Shown here piece by piece: positions 1 through 8,760 of a stretch of 64,000 nt of DNA; position 1 is the first letter of the stretch; every line of letters begins with the position of its first letter. Where the stretch lies: positions 124,001 to 188,000 of the forward strand of contig NZ_AUIY01000011.1 of assembly GCF_000423945.1 (NCBI RefSeq). Direction: 5' to 3'. Made by a program: the position numbers and the translations under genes. The notes beneath the pieces are model-generated. The model ran no database searches and was not told the origin of the DNA. It worked only from the letters and a program-made list of their open reading frames with translations. This DNA comes from Butyrivibrio sp. XPD2002. GTDB taxonomy: Bacteria; Bacillota; Clostridia; Lachnospirales; Lachnospiraceae.

Positions 1-488
1 ACAAGCGAATCATTTTTATATCTGTCGCGGAAGGTCGTATCCTTATACACACTCTCGGGAAGCCCTGCCATATACAGCTTACTGATCTCACCACAAATAC
101 CCTGTATCCCCAGAAGTGTTTTTTCCGGCTTATCAAATACCTTTATGGCTGCCAGGCTGTGCGGGAACTCCGTTCCAAAGACATGTATGATATCAGGCTT
201 AAAGTCCTCATATATCTCGCCAAATCTGCCTTCCAGCTTTTCATCATATATCTCGGGGGTATTTAAATTTTCTGAAAAGCCGTAGAATTTAACCCCGTCT
301 ATTTCTATAGCATCCTTCCCAAGGTTATCAGCAGGAAAAGCCACACCAAGAGTGACATTCCCGGATTTTTTCCCGGATGAAATCCTGTCATAGGCTCCTG
401 ATAACCAGCCCTCTCTGTCTGACCAGGGAAGATTATTAGCTCTCGCAAAGGCAGGGAGCATTATATTACAGACCCACAAAACTCTCAT
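1..488 (-). CDS. Glycosyltransferase, GT4-like N-terminal part (truncated by window edge)
   Basis: The reading frame starts with MRVLWVCNIMLP at the ATG ending at 488 and stays open to the left edge (about 162 residues visible), so the C-terminus lies outside the window. The N-terminal beta strand followed by a small-residue loop, and the KPDIIHVFGTE segment near residue 107, are typical of the first Rossmann lobe of GT-B glycosyltransferases (GT4-like). The catalytic E(x7)E region is not in view. It lies 10 bases downstream of the next glycosyltransferase and is inferred to belong to the same exopolysaccharide operon, acting in the cytoplasm on a lipid-linked glycan. Donor and acceptor cannot be predicted. 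Confidence 0.75.
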   Translation of the reverse strand, partial: MRVLWVCNIMLPAFARANNLPWSDREGWLSGAYDRISSGKKSGNVTLGVAFPADNLGKDAIEIDGVKFYGFSENLNTPEIYDEKLEGRFGEIYEDFKPDIIHVFGTEFPHSLAAIKVFDKPEKTLLGIQGICGEISKLYMAGLPESVYKDTTFRDRYKNDSL

Positions 489-498
489 AGGAAACCTC

Positions 499-1452
499 TT
501 AACGATGCCTGTAAATCAGGCTCTTAAGTTTATTGTAGATACCGGCTGTCTTGGGATTCTCCGATATCTTGGTGCGAAGCGGCGCAAGCGTAACCATCCG
601 TATCATATCGAACTTTTTAATCTGCTGCTTCGGCAGATACATGCGTATAATCTGCTGCCTCTCGTTCTCAGATACCTTGCGGTTCTCCTTCGTCTCTGAA
701 AATCCTCCGCCCTCGTAATCAGCCACGCGCATTTTCATATACTTGGTCTGCGCTTTCTCCACATAAAAACAGCGGAGGAAGTGTTCGTAATCAGCCCTCA
801 CCTTCCAGACCGTATCAAAAGCATATCTGAAAACCAGTCTCTCATCATAGAAGCAGGCCTGATGCGAAGGAACATTCCTGTAGCAGGCAAAATCATCAAT
901 CTTCGGATTGGAAGAAACCCTCTGCCTAGTCTTCATCTCGAAAATATCACCATAATAGATGGTGGGCACAATTGTTCCGGAGTCCCTGCTATCAAGCTGG
1001 ATCTTCTCGAAAACCCTCTGCAGTACCTTATTGTTTGAGAAAACATCACCGCAGTTAAGGAAATAGACATATCCCGGAGCAGTGTCAGATTTTAATCTGC
1101 TTTCATCCTTCTTAACCGCATCTACAGCCATGTTCATGGCATCGTAGATTCCATGATCCTTGCTTCTGATAATACGGATACTTCCATCGCGGTATCTGAT
1201 GTCAAAGGAACCATCGGAATTCACTTTTCCAGCACTAAGACGCTTTCTTCCGCCAGCCTCTGAGGTCTTGTCCTCACCACTGACACCGAGAACCTCCTCC
1301 GCTTTTTCAAGGGACCCATCTGTAGAACCACCATCCTTTATGACAATAGCCACATCCTTAAAGGTCTGAGTCTTTATGCTCTCCAGTGTCTTTAGAAGAT
1401 CCTCACCGGCATTATATGAAACTACAATGATTGTAAAAAATGGTCTTTTCAT
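499..1452 (-). CDS. GT2 family glycosyltransferase
   Basis: 317 residues with a GT-A start (FFTIIVVSYNAG), the nucleotide-binding KDGGSTDGS loop near residue 40, and an NCGD acidic motif near residue 133 in the DxD position. There is no clear membrane anchor. An AGAGGT ribosome site lies 5 bases before the ATG. The middle section between the two motifs holds a charged insertion. Family membership is clear: transfer of a sugar from an NDP donor to a growing cell-surface glycan. The specificity is unknown. It sits between the truncated GT4-like gene and the EpsG-like polymerase, with gaps of 10 and 12 bases, which suggests one transcript. Confidence 0.85.
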   Translation of the reverse strand: MKRPFFTIIVVSYNAGEDLLKTLESIKTQTFKDVAIVIKDGGSTDGSLEKAEEVLGVSGEDKTSEAGGRKRLSAGKVNSDGSFDIRYRDGSIRIIRSKDHGIYDAMNMAVDAVKKDESRLKSDTAPGYVYFLNCGDVFSNNKVLQRVFEKIQLDSRDSGTIVPTIYYGDIFEMKTRQRVSSNPKIDDFACYRNVPSHQACFYDERLVFRYAFDTVWKVRADYEHFLRCFYVEKAQTKYMKMRVADYEGGGFSETKENRKVSENERQQIIRMYLPKQQIKKFDMIRMVTLAPLRTKISENPKTAGIYNKLKSLIYRHR

Positions 1453-1464
1453 GTTATACCTCTG

Positions 1465-2625
1465 TCAGCCAAAGCCTCTCTCCGATAATGTTGCCGGAAG
1501 CTCATGAAACAGAAAAGTCTCATAAGGCAAAATTCTTACTCCGTCGTCGCCTGCCTTCATCATGAAAACAGCGAAATACATAACACATCCGGCTATGGTC
1601 AGAACCTTAAACATTCGTCCGGCATTATATCTTCCGGCTTCCCTATCGCCAATAAGCCTTGCTAAAAGTGCAGGCACATACAAAATCTGTGTAATAGAAA
1701 AATAGTAAGCGATTCTTGAAATGGTGGGCAAAAACGAACAGAAAACATACATGAGCAGTGCACCGTAATTAGCGTAAAAATAAAAGCTCATTCTGCGGTC
1801 CTTCACCACGTCTTTTCCCAAAACAAAGAATGCCAGCAAAAGCACCGCAACGCATCTGGCAATACCCAGCTTACTGGTTCCGCCTGTCAGGAATTCCGTT
1901 CCCTCGTAAGAAGGATACAGCTTTACCGCCATATTCAGATAAAAATCCTTTAAAAACAGGCATGATATACATAACAGGGCAAGTGCACCATGCATCCACC
2001 TTTTCCACTTCATCTGAGCAAGCGGATACAATACCAGCACCACCAGCAGTGACTTGTGAAAAAGTGACCCCAATAAAATCAGAATAATAAACCTGGGCCA
2101 GTCTCTTTTTATGCAATAGTTTATGGAATAGAAGGCTATTCCAAGAGCCAGGTAATTTCTCACAGTGTTAAGGGACTGGAAATAGTAACCAAGCAGCATG
2201 AACATCGCAAAGGACATAAAGAAGTCCTCTGCCTGAATAAATATCCCTGCCAGGAAAAAGAACACGGTAGCAGCGGCAAAAATCGCAAACACTCCAACAT
2301 AGTTCTCAAATCCCGAGAGATAATAAACTATCTTGGTCAGATAATTAAAACCCACCTCTGTAGGAACAAATGCATTACTGTAGGTTCTGTGCATGAACTC
2401 AACATATTTGCTGTAATCATTCCCTACATTTAACCTGAGCGCAGACACGCCTGTAAGGATAACAAACAGAAACAGAAGTCCCACAGAATTTCTCATCTGA
2501 ATTCTGCTTATTCCTCGGAAAATGCTGCAGTATTGTCCCGTCCTTATAACCGGCGCGGTTACGGTTCTTTTTATCTGATATGCAATTATAAGGCTTATCG
2601 CAGTAAGCGCTAAATAAACAAGCAT
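1465..2625 (-). CDS. EpsG-like polysaccharide polymerase / membrane protein
   Basis: 386 residues, mostly hydrophobic, with about ten predicted membrane segments. The LRLNVGNDYSKY segment near residue 64 and the following long loop, then SLNTVRNYLALGIAF near residue 152, match the EpsG family of Firmicute exopolysaccharide clusters (known as polymerase-like by genetic context). An AGAGGT site precedes the ATG. It is likely the polymerase of the glycan assembled by the surrounding transferases, acting at the outer face of the membrane. A second polymerase-like gene (39574-41169) elsewhere in the window means the assignment of substrate is open. Confidence 0.8.
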   Translation of the reverse strand: MLVYLALTAISLIIAYQIKRTVTAPVIRTGQYCSIFRGISRIQMRNSVGLLFLFVILTGVSALRLNVGNDYSKYVEFMHRTYSNAFVPTEVGFNYLTKIVYYLSGFENYVGVFAIFAAATVFFFLAGIFIQAEDFFMSFAMFMLLGYYFQSLNTVRNYLALGIAFYSINYCIKRDWPRFIILILLGSLFHKSLLVVLVLYPLAQMKWKRWMHGALALLCISCLFLKDFYLNMAVKLYPSYEGTEFLTGGTSKLGIARCVAVLLLAFFVLGKDVVKDRRMSFYFYANYGALLMYVFCSFLPTISRIAYYFSITQILYVPALLARLIGDREAGRYNAGRMFKVLTIAGCVMYFAVFMMKAGDDGVRILPYETFLFHELPATLSERGFG

Positions 2626-2664
2626 AAGATAACCTCTGGGACAGGCAAAAGCTATTTGTGTAAA

Positions 2665-3486
2665 TTAAAAATTGCCTTCTCTCTCCTCCAGCTTTCCCTG
2701 TCTGATTCCCTTTTTCATAAGTCTGTAGCACTGAAGCACAGACTTTTCCCTACACATCTCTTTTCTCTTGACCAGTACAAATCTAAGGCTCATCGCAGCT
2801 GCCAACGAACCATACAGGAAATGGTAAAGCACGCCTCTGTCAAAAAAGAATTTGTCATTATATCCATCAAACCATGTAGAAGGCCTCTCTGCCACCTCAT
2901 GTCCTATGCTGACATCAGTACGGTATATCCTTATTCCGCTCTTTAAACAGTCATGTAAAAAAAGCGAATCCTCACCGTTACTGTATTTAGCGCCTCCTCC
3001 AAACAGGACTGAGAATTTTACTCCTGCATTTTTTAATACAGCGGTTCTGGCCACTATGGCATAGGCCGGATATCTTCCGTAGTTTTTCCATGTCACCCTG
3101 GCAAAGTCTGTATTGTGATAGGTTTCACGGCCTTCCTGAGCCTTAACATTGAACATCAGCATGTCCGCCTCAGGGTGAGCATCAAACTCCTTCTCAACCA
3201 GCTCTGTGTAGCCATCATTATAAACAATGTCCTCATCAGCGAACTGAAGAAGCTCGCGGTCCGCGTTTTCCAGCGCAAGATTCCTTGATAAGCCAACTCC
3301 TCTTTCATTTCTGTGAAGACATTTTATCCTGCAGACCCTTCCCGTTCTGTCAGTATAATCATTTTCAAAAGTCTGATCCTCATCACACTGATTGACGATG
3401 ACGGCATCAGACTGAATATTCATTTTTGATGGTAATGCCTTGGTATCCTGCCTGACAGCAGCTACCAGCAACTCTATTCTAGACAT
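2665..3486 (-). CDS. GT2-like glycosyltransferase
   Basis: 273 residues. The order of elements is that of a GT-A fold: an N-terminal strand, HRNERGVGLSRNLAL near residue 60 (the G-x-S-x-x-R-N turn seen in GT2 enzymes), and FADEDIVY near residue 77 supplying the DxD-like acidic site. The sequence is more divergent than its neighbours. A short basic, hydrophobic stretch near the C-terminus may associate with the membrane. The ribosome site is weak, and the ATG lies 1 base after the stop of the Wzz-like gene, so translational coupling is likely. Substrate unknown. Confidence 0.75.
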   Translation of the reverse strand: MSRIELLVAAVRQDTKALPSKMNIQSDAVIVNQCDEDQTFENDYTDRTGRVCRIKCLHRNERGVGLSRNLALENADRELLQFADEDIVYNDGYTELVEKEFDAHPEADMLMFNVKAQEGRETYHNTDFARVTWKNYGRYPAYAIVARTAVLKNAGVKFSVLFGGGAKYSNGEDSLFLHDCLKSGIRIYRTDVSIGHEVAERPSTWFDGYNDKFFFDRGVLYHFLYGSLAAAMSLRFVLVKRKEMCREKSVLQCYRLMKKGIRQGKLEEREGNF

Positions 3487-3487
3487 A

Positions 3488-4621
3488 TCAAAGCCCCAGA
3501 TATCTGTTTAAAAGCTTTATATCAGCATCTGTGATAACAATACCACAGACATTGCAGCCAAGCTTTCTAAGAAGGGAAATAAGGTGCTCTGTCATAGCTC
3601 CGTTATGAGTTCCCATGGATACTGCGATAACAGCTCCGTCAACACTTGACAGCTTGGCAGCTGAATCATTGGAATTACCGGGAAGTGTCATGGGTACTAC
3701 TTCAGCCATGCCTTCAGGTATTCCGTTTCCGATGACGCTCTTAAGTCTGGATACGGTCTCCTCAGCTTTTTCAGATCCCTTCCTGTCATCAGCACTTATA
3801 AGCGCCACTGACTTTTCATTTTTCAGCTTCTCCCTGAACATGAACAGGAGCTCATTTCTGAAAAATGAAGGCTCCTCCACGCCGTCACTTGTAAGAACGC
3901 CAAGAACCGGAAGATTGTATCTTCTCTCCACATCCTCCGGAACATATACAGCATCATCCATTGCCTTTGAAAACAAAAGCACGAGAATGGCAAAAACAAA
4001 TCCCAAAACTGCACCGAAAATTACGGCAACAGCCATTTTATCCGGGATAAGCTCCATCTTTGTATCTGTTCTTCCAAGAAGCTTAATCTGTGTAAATGCC
4101 TCATTATTTTTTCCGTATTCTACCAGGGCTGCGTTGGCAGCATCTGCTATGGCACCTGACAATTCCCTCTTGGGATTGGATACGGTAAAGATCATAACTC
4201 TGACATCAGAGGGTATATCCGCATTCACGGAAGCTATTACCTCTTCCCTTGTGACATCGCTGCCCTCGTGATATCCCGCCTCATCAAGCTTCTCCATTAT
4301 TCCGTCAAGAATATTGTAGTCGGTTTTCTCCACAAGGTTCTGGTCCTCTGCCTTCACAAGAAGATTCCAGGTATAAGCGTTATAGAAATCAACCTCTGTA
4401 CCTTTGTTCTCATCATAGGCAAAGGTAATATAAAGAGTGGATTCAGTCACATAATTCCTTGCAGGAGCATATACAACATTTGCAAGGAAATAGATTATTC
4501 CCGCAACGATTGCTCCTATCACAGCTGCCACTGGAATTATCCATATTTTTTTAAGAAGCACCAGATAAAAAGCCCTGAGATTCAGTATTTCATTATCGTA
4601 GCTTTCACGTTTAGTTGCCAT
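3488..4621 (-). CDS. Wzz-like chain-length/co-polymerase protein with degenerate BY-kinase domain
   Basis: 377 residues. It has a Wzz topology: a short cytoplasmic start, membrane segment near 30-52, an extracytoplasmic region, and a second membrane segment near 195-217. A cytoplasmic domain of about 150 residues follows (PEDVERRYNLPVLGVL onward) and aligns in order with bacterial tyrosine kinases of the EpsB/CapB type, but the Walker A position reads SADDRKGSEKAEE without the GK[S/T] signature, and the Walker B strand has lost its Asp. No Tyr cluster ends the protein. Fused co-polymerase plus inactive kinase is the inference; partner of the phosphotransferase encoded immediately upstream (stop and start adjacent at 4621/4622). 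Confidence 0.75.
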   Translation of the reverse strand: MATKRESYDNEILNLRAFYLVLLKKIWIIPVAAVIGAIVAGIIYFLANVVYAPARNYVTESTLYITFAYDENKGTEVDFYNAYTWNLLVKAEDQNLVEKTDYNILDGIMEKLDEAGYHEGSDVTREEVIASVNADIPSDVRVMIFTVSNPKRELSGAIADAANAALVEYGKNNEAFTQIKLLGRTDTKMELIPDKMAVAVIFGAVLGFVFAILVLLFSKAMDDAVYVPEDVERRYNLPVLGVLTSDGVEEPSFFRNELLFMFREKLKNEKSVALISADDRKGSEKAEETVSRLKSVIGNGIPEGMAEVVPMTLPGNSNDSAAKLSSVDGAVIAVSMGTHNGAMTEHLISLLRKLGCNVCGIVITDADIKLLNRYLGL

Positions 4622-6034
4622 TTAGTTTTCACCGGAATTTTTAAGTGCTGTAGTCTGTGTTTCCTCTACGCCTTCAGTTGCATCGGGAGTAAATAAAATC
4701 TTAAGTGTCAGAAGCATCAGCTTGAAATCAAGCCATACTGAATAGTTCTCAATATAGGCAAGGTCAAGCTTAAGCTTATCATACGGAGTGGTGTTGTATT
4801 TACCATAAACCTGCGCATATCCTGCAAGTCCGGCCTTAACCTTCATTCTGAATGCGAACTCGGGCATTGTCTCCATATACTGAGCGATAATCTCTGGTCT
4901 CTCGGGTCTTGGTCCGATAAAGGACATCTCTCCCTTAAGAATATTGAAAAGCTGCGGCAGCTCGTCTATCCTGCACGCCCTTATAAACTTTCCTATAGGA
5001 GTAATTCTTGAATCATGTTTGGTAGCAAGTCTTGCCACGCCATCCTTCTCAGCATCAACTCTCATGCTTCGAAACTTCATGATCTTAAACTCCTTCTGCC
5101 CCTCTGTACAGCGAATCTGCTTGTACAGTACAGGACCTCTGTCATAGAGCTTAATGATTATTGCAGTTATTAGCATTATGGGAGATGTGAGTATTATAAG
5201 GAGCAGAGAGCATACAATATCAACCAGTCTCTTTATAAAGCGCTGCTCGATCTTAAGGTAATACTCACGAAGTAAAAGAACGGGGGTATCAAAAATGTGC
5301 AGCTGCTCAGATCCCTTAACAAGCACATCAGTTATCTTGGGCATAAGATAAACTCTGATAGAATTTGAATACAAAAACTTCAGAAGCTTATTTCTCTCCT
5401 TGGTAGGAATATCCCAGATAACAACAGCATCATAGCCCTCTATGCATTCTCTCTCAATCTGCATCAAGCCTTCGCTGATATTCATACATTTAACGATATT
5501 GTATTTGTCCTGTCTTGAATTGAATTTTCTTAAGATATCATCAACCGGATATTCTCCGCTTACAAGAAGCATCTGCCTTGCAGGGAAGATTGAACGGTAT
5601 AGCCAGTTGGTAAACACAGCCCACAAAAAGGAAATAACGAGCTGTATCGCCAGTACCTCCAGCATCGGATAAACAGGAACCAGTCTGATTCCAAACAGTG
5701 ATATCTGAAAATATGAGATTATATTTACCATTAAAAGGGCGAATATCTGAGACAGGAAAATATCCATAGCCTTCAGATATCCTATCTTCAAGCCCCCATA
5801 GGTGTTAGACAAAAAGAGTACTAAAACGAAATAAATCGCGATTACAAGAAGATGTCCACGGAAATAGAGATGTAATCCGGGACCAACATAATATCCGCCG
5901 GCATATCTGGGTGCGTTAACAATCGGATAGTAAACATTAAACCAGAACCAGCCATAAACAAGGGTCTGCATCAAAAGACCTATCAGCCCCAGGCATAATA
6001 CAAATACTCTTTTTTTAGATTCAATCTGTTTCAT
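4622..6034 (-). CDS. Exopolysaccharide biosynthesis polyprenyl glycosylphosphotransferase
   Basis: 470 residues. Four to five N-terminal membrane segments and a nucleotide-sugar-dehydratase-like middle region precede the bacterial sugar transferase domain (about 265-470). That domain begins KRLVDIVCSLLL and contains KQIRCTEGQKEFKIMKFRSM, RACRIDELPQL and FIGPRPERPE, the core motifs of the PssY/WbaP-type monotopic phosphoglycosyltransferases, including the catalytic Asp-Glu pair (IDELPQL). It would load the first sugar-1-phosphate onto undecaprenyl phosphate and so start the repeat unit of this cluster. AAAGGGA lies 6 bases before the ATG. The sugar (glucose, galactose or a HexNAc) cannot be read from sequence. 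Confidence 0.9.
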   Translation of the reverse strand: MKQIESKKRVFVLCLGLIGLLMQTLVYGWFWFNVYYPIVNAPRYAGGYYVGPGLHLYFRGHLLVIAIYFVLVLFLSNTYGGLKIGYLKAMDIFLSQIFALLMVNIISYFQISLFGIRLVPVYPMLEVLAIQLVISFLWAVFTNWLYRSIFPARQMLLVSGEYPVDDILRKFNSRQDKYNIVKCMNISEGLMQIERECIEGYDAVVIWDIPTKERNKLLKFLYSNSIRVYLMPKITDVLVKGSEQLHIFDTPVLLLREYYLKIEQRFIKRLVDIVCSLLLIILTSPIMLITAIIIKLYDRGPVLYKQIRCTEGQKEFKIMKFRSMRVDAEKDGVARLATKHDSRITPIGKFIRACRIDELPQLFNILKGEMSFIGPRPERPEIIAQYMETMPEFAFRMKVKAGLAGYAQVYGKYNTTPYDKLKLDLAYIENYSVWLDFKLMLLTLKILFTPDATEGVEETQTTALKNSGEN

Positions 6035-6044
6035 ACAATTCCCT

Positions 6045-6818
6045 TTATAGCCTGCGCACTGTAGCTCTCACAGCCCATCCCACAAAGTAAAAAAGACTGG
6101 CAGCTACTGATAATCCGGCTATTTTTCTGTACAATCCCCAAATTCTTCGGATTGCCGAAAACTTATTTGATGAAAGCGATTTCGTAGGTCTCCTGTATAT
6201 TGCAAGGACTTCATCAAGTCCGTATGCAATGGTGCCCCCTTTAAGTATTTTCCACCAGGTGGCAGTATCCTCACTCTCGATCTTCGGCATGTAAATATCA
6301 TCTTTTGGAAGCTTTTCCATATCTATCATGACGGTTGTTGTAAAAATAATCGTCCTGGAAAGCGCCTCCTTAAATGAGAATTTTTCCGGCACATGAACTA
6401 TGCGTCCCGTAGGATTCGCATTTTCATCCCCGAATTCATATGCGGTAAAAACAAATGCAGCATTCTTTTCTTTAAGAAAAGCAAGCTCCTTTTCGAGCTT
6501 GTCTTCCTTCCATATATCATCAGCATCCAAAAAAGCCAGATACCTTCCGGTTGCTGCGCTTATTCCTGTATTTCTTGCAGAAGCCGCTCCTTTGTTTACG
6601 GCAGTCCTGATGAGCTTGATTCTGTCATCACCCTCGTTCTTTACACCTTCTATGATCTCGGTGCTCTTGTCCGATGAGGCATCGTCCACAAGAATAAGCT
6701 CGAAGTTCTCATAGGTCTGACGCTGAACCATTTTTATGGTCTCACGAATGTAATCCTGCGCGTTATACACGGGAACCACGATACTGATGCGATTTCCTAG
6801 GCTTCTGTCACTTTTCAT
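6045..6818 (-). CDS. GT2 family glycosyltransferase
   Basis: 257 residues with a textbook GT2 start: ISIVVPVYNAQDYIRET near residue 12, LVDDASSDKST near 40, NKGAASARNTGI near 75, and FLDADDIW (DxD) near 92. The C-terminus carries one hydrophobic stretch (SLFYFVGWAV), a possible membrane anchor. The gene overlaps the next upstream one by one base (ATG/TGA junction at 6818), so the two transferases are probably made together. It adds one sugar of the glycan repeat; the donor is unknown. Confidence 0.88.
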   Translation of the reverse strand: MKSDRSLGNRISIVVPVYNAQDYIRETIKMVQRQTYENFELILVDDASSDKSTEIIEGVKNEGDDRIKLIRTAVNKGAASARNTGISAATGRYLAFLDADDIWKEDKLEKELAFLKEKNAAFVFTAYEFGDENANPTGRIVHVPEKFSFKEALSRTIIFTTTVMIDMEKLPKDDIYMPKIESEDTATWWKILKGGTIAYGLDEVLAIYRRPTKSLSSNKFSAIRRIWGLYRKIAGLSVAASLFYFVGWAVRATVRRL

Positions 6819-7750
6819 CAGATCTCTTCCTTAACGATATAAATCGGTCTGTGCTTAACCTCAAGGTAAGTCTTGCTGAGGTACTGTCCCACAATACCAA
6901 GACAGAACAACTGAACACCACTTACCAGTGAAATGATGCAGACCAGTGACGGCCATCCGCTTGTAGGATCACCGAAGGCAGCTTTTCTGATAATAGTCAC
7001 AATAATAAGTATCAGCGCAAGGAAGCAGAATATCACACCCAGGAAGGATGAAAATGCAAGTGGCACTGTAGAAAATGCCATAATTCCATCAAGGGCATAT
7101 AAGAACAGCTTCCAGAAGGACCATTTGGTCTCTCCCTTTTTACGCTCAATATTTTCAAACTCAAGCCACTTTGTTGAGAATCCAACCCATCCGAATATTC
7201 CCTTGGAGAAACGGTTGTACTCCTCCATGGAAAGGATCGCATCCACAAACTGTCTTGTCATAAGTCTGTAATCTCTTGCTCCATCAACAATCTCTGTCTT
7301 GGACATCTTGTTGATGAGGCTGTAGAATCTGCGAGCAAAGAAGGATCTGATCGGCGGCTCGCCCTTTCGTGTAACTCGTCTTGTAGCTACGGAATCATAA
7401 CCCTCATTCACGATGTATCCGTACATCTCAGGAAGCATTGCCGGCGGATCCTGAAGGTCACAGTCAAGCATTACTGCGTAGTCACCCTTAGCCTTCTGAA
7501 GGCCTGCATAAATAGCAGATTCCTTACCGAAGTTTCTTGAAAAATTAATGAGGTGAACCCTTTCGTCCTGCTCATGAAGCTTCTTAACCTCACGGACAGT
7601 ACCATCCTTGGAACCATCATTTACATATATTATTTCCATGTCGACATCATGCTCCTTAAAGAAGCTCTCAGTCTTCATGAGTTCATCGTAAAAATCTCTT
7701 ATGTTCTCCTCTTCGTTATAGCAGGGAACAATTATGCTAATAAGCTGCAT
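6818..7750 (-). CDS. GtrB/DPM1-like polyprenyl-phosphate glycosyltransferase
   Basis: 310 residues. A GT2 domain (ISIIVPCYNEEENI; YVNDGSKDGT; DCDLQDPP as the DxD) is followed by two C-terminal membrane helices near 230-290. This architecture is that of bactoprenol glucosyl/GlcNAc transferases (GtrB, CsbB, YkoT) and of dolichol-phosphate mannosyltransferase, which make a polyprenyl-phosphate-linked sugar for extracytoplasmic transfer. A GT-C type acceptor transferase would be needed; the large membrane protein at 8761-10557 is a candidate. AAAGGAA is directly upstream of the ATG. Confidence 0.88.
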   Translation of the reverse strand: MQLISIIVPCYNEEENIRDFYDELMKTESFFKEHDVDMEIIYVNDGSKDGTVREVKKLHEQDERVHLINFSRNFGKESAIYAGLQKAKGDYAVMLDCDLQDPPAMLPEMYGYIVNEGYDSVATRRVTRKGEPPIRSFFARRFYSLINKMSKTEIVDGARDYRLMTRQFVDAILSMEEYNRFSKGIFGWVGFSTKWLEFENIERKKGETKWSFWKLFLYALDGIMAFSTVPLAFSSFLGVIFCFLALILIIVTIIRKAAFGDPTSGWPSLVCIISLVSGVQLFCLGIVGQYLSKTYLEVKHRPIYIVKEEI

Positions 7751-7755
7751 TTCCT

Positions 7756-8697
7756 TTATCTCTCCGCTCTCATAGGGTTATTCAAAAAGTCATCATAAGC
7801 AAGCCTGATGCCATCTTCAAGCTCAGTCTTGTAGGTCCAGCCAAGTCCTGCTGCCTTTGAGACATCAAGGAGCTTTCTGGGTGTTCCGTTGGGCTTGGTT
7901 GCATCCCATTCGATCTCGCCTTCATAGCCAACAACCTTAGCGATTGTCTCTGCCAGCTCCTTAATAGTAAGTTCTTTACCTGTTCCGGCATTTACTGTCT
8001 CGTCTCCACTGTAATTGTTCATAAGGAATACGCACAGGTCTGCAAGATCATCAACATATAAAAACTCACGAAGCGGTGAACCATCACCCCAGCATGTTAC
8101 CTTTTTAAGTCCTGCTTCCTTAGCTTCATGGAATCTTCTGAGCATAGCAGGAAGTACATGTGAATGTGTAGGATGATAGTTATCATTAGGTCCGTAAAGG
8201 TTTGTAGGCATTACGGAAATATAATCTGTACCATACTGCTTATTAAGATATTCGCAGTACTTAAGTCCTGAAATCTTAGCCAGAGCATAGGCTTCGTTGG
8301 TCTTCTCAAGCTCACTTGTAAGAAGGCAGCTCTCCTTCATAGGCTGAGGTGCCATTCTGGGATAAATGCATGAAGATCCAAGAAACTCCAGCTTCTTACA
8401 GCCATTTTTCCAGGCAGAGTGAATAACATTCATCTCGAGTATCATATTTTCATACATGAAATCAGCCAGTGCGCTCTGGTTAGCCTCAATTCCGCCAACC
8501 TTAGCTGCAGCAAGGAATACATACTCCGGCTTTTCCTTTTCGAAAAACTCCTCAACAGCATCCTGTCTTGTGAGATCAAGCTCTTTATGTGTACGGGTAA
8601 TAATATTTGTATAACCCTGTTTTTCAAGTGCTCTTACAATTGCTGAGCCCACCATTCCGCGGTGACCTGCAACATAAATCTTTGCATTTTTCTCCAT
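7756..8697 (-). CDS. fcl: GDP-L-fucose synthase
   Basis: 313 residues from the ATG at 8697, chosen over an in-frame TTG five codons upstream because GGAG stands nine bases before this ATG. The short-chain dehydrogenase motifs are complete: [12 protein letters not shown] (NADPH loop), SSCIYP, and the YxxxK pair in [11 protein letters not shown] near residue 135. These are the motifs of the GDP-4-keto-6-deoxy-mannose epimerase/reductase. It supplies GDP-L-fucose (or a close deoxy sugar) to the local glycan. The GDP-mannose 4,6-dehydratase partner is not in the window. Confidence 0.92.
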   Translation of the reverse strand: MEKNAKIYVAGHRGMVGSAIVRALEKQGYTNIITRTHKELDLTRQDAVEEFFEKEKPEYVFLAAAKVGGIEANQSALADFMYENMILEMNVIHSAWKNGCKKLEFLGSSCIYPRMAPQPMKESCLLTSELEKTNEAYALAKISGLKYCEYLNKQYGTDYISVMPTNLYGPNDNYHPTHSHVLPAMLRRFHEAKEAGLKKVTCWGDGSPLREFLYVDDLADLCVFLMNNYSGDETVNAGTGKELTIKELAETIAKVVGYEGEIEWDATKPNGTPRKLLDVSKAAGLGWTYKTELEDGIRLAYDDFLNNPMRAER

Positions 8698-8729
8698 AAC
8701 ATATATCTCCAATCAAACTACAATACTTT

Positions 8730-8759
8730 ATTTTACTCTATTTTGCCTGTTTTTTTCAA
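8730..8759 (-). promoter_or_regulatory. Possible sigma-A promoter for fcl
   Basis: TTGAAA (8754-8759) and TAAAAT (8730-8735) on the minus strand with an 18-base spacer, in the only sizeable gap between the upstream membrane gene and fcl. It ends two bases short of that gene's stop codon. The region is AT-rich, so chance matches are possible. Confidence 0.4.
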
Positions 8760-8760
8760 C

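Noticed and set aside
3615..4271. Long plus-strand reading frame (218 codons) opposite the Wzz-like gene
   Set aside because: Its Ser/Thr-rich product looks like the mirror of the real gene's codon pattern; the minus-strand gene has domain motifs and proper spacing.
8698..8712. TTG start five codons before the GDP-fucose synthase ATG
   Set aside because: GGAG is well spaced only for the inner ATG at 8697, and the SDR fold begins there.
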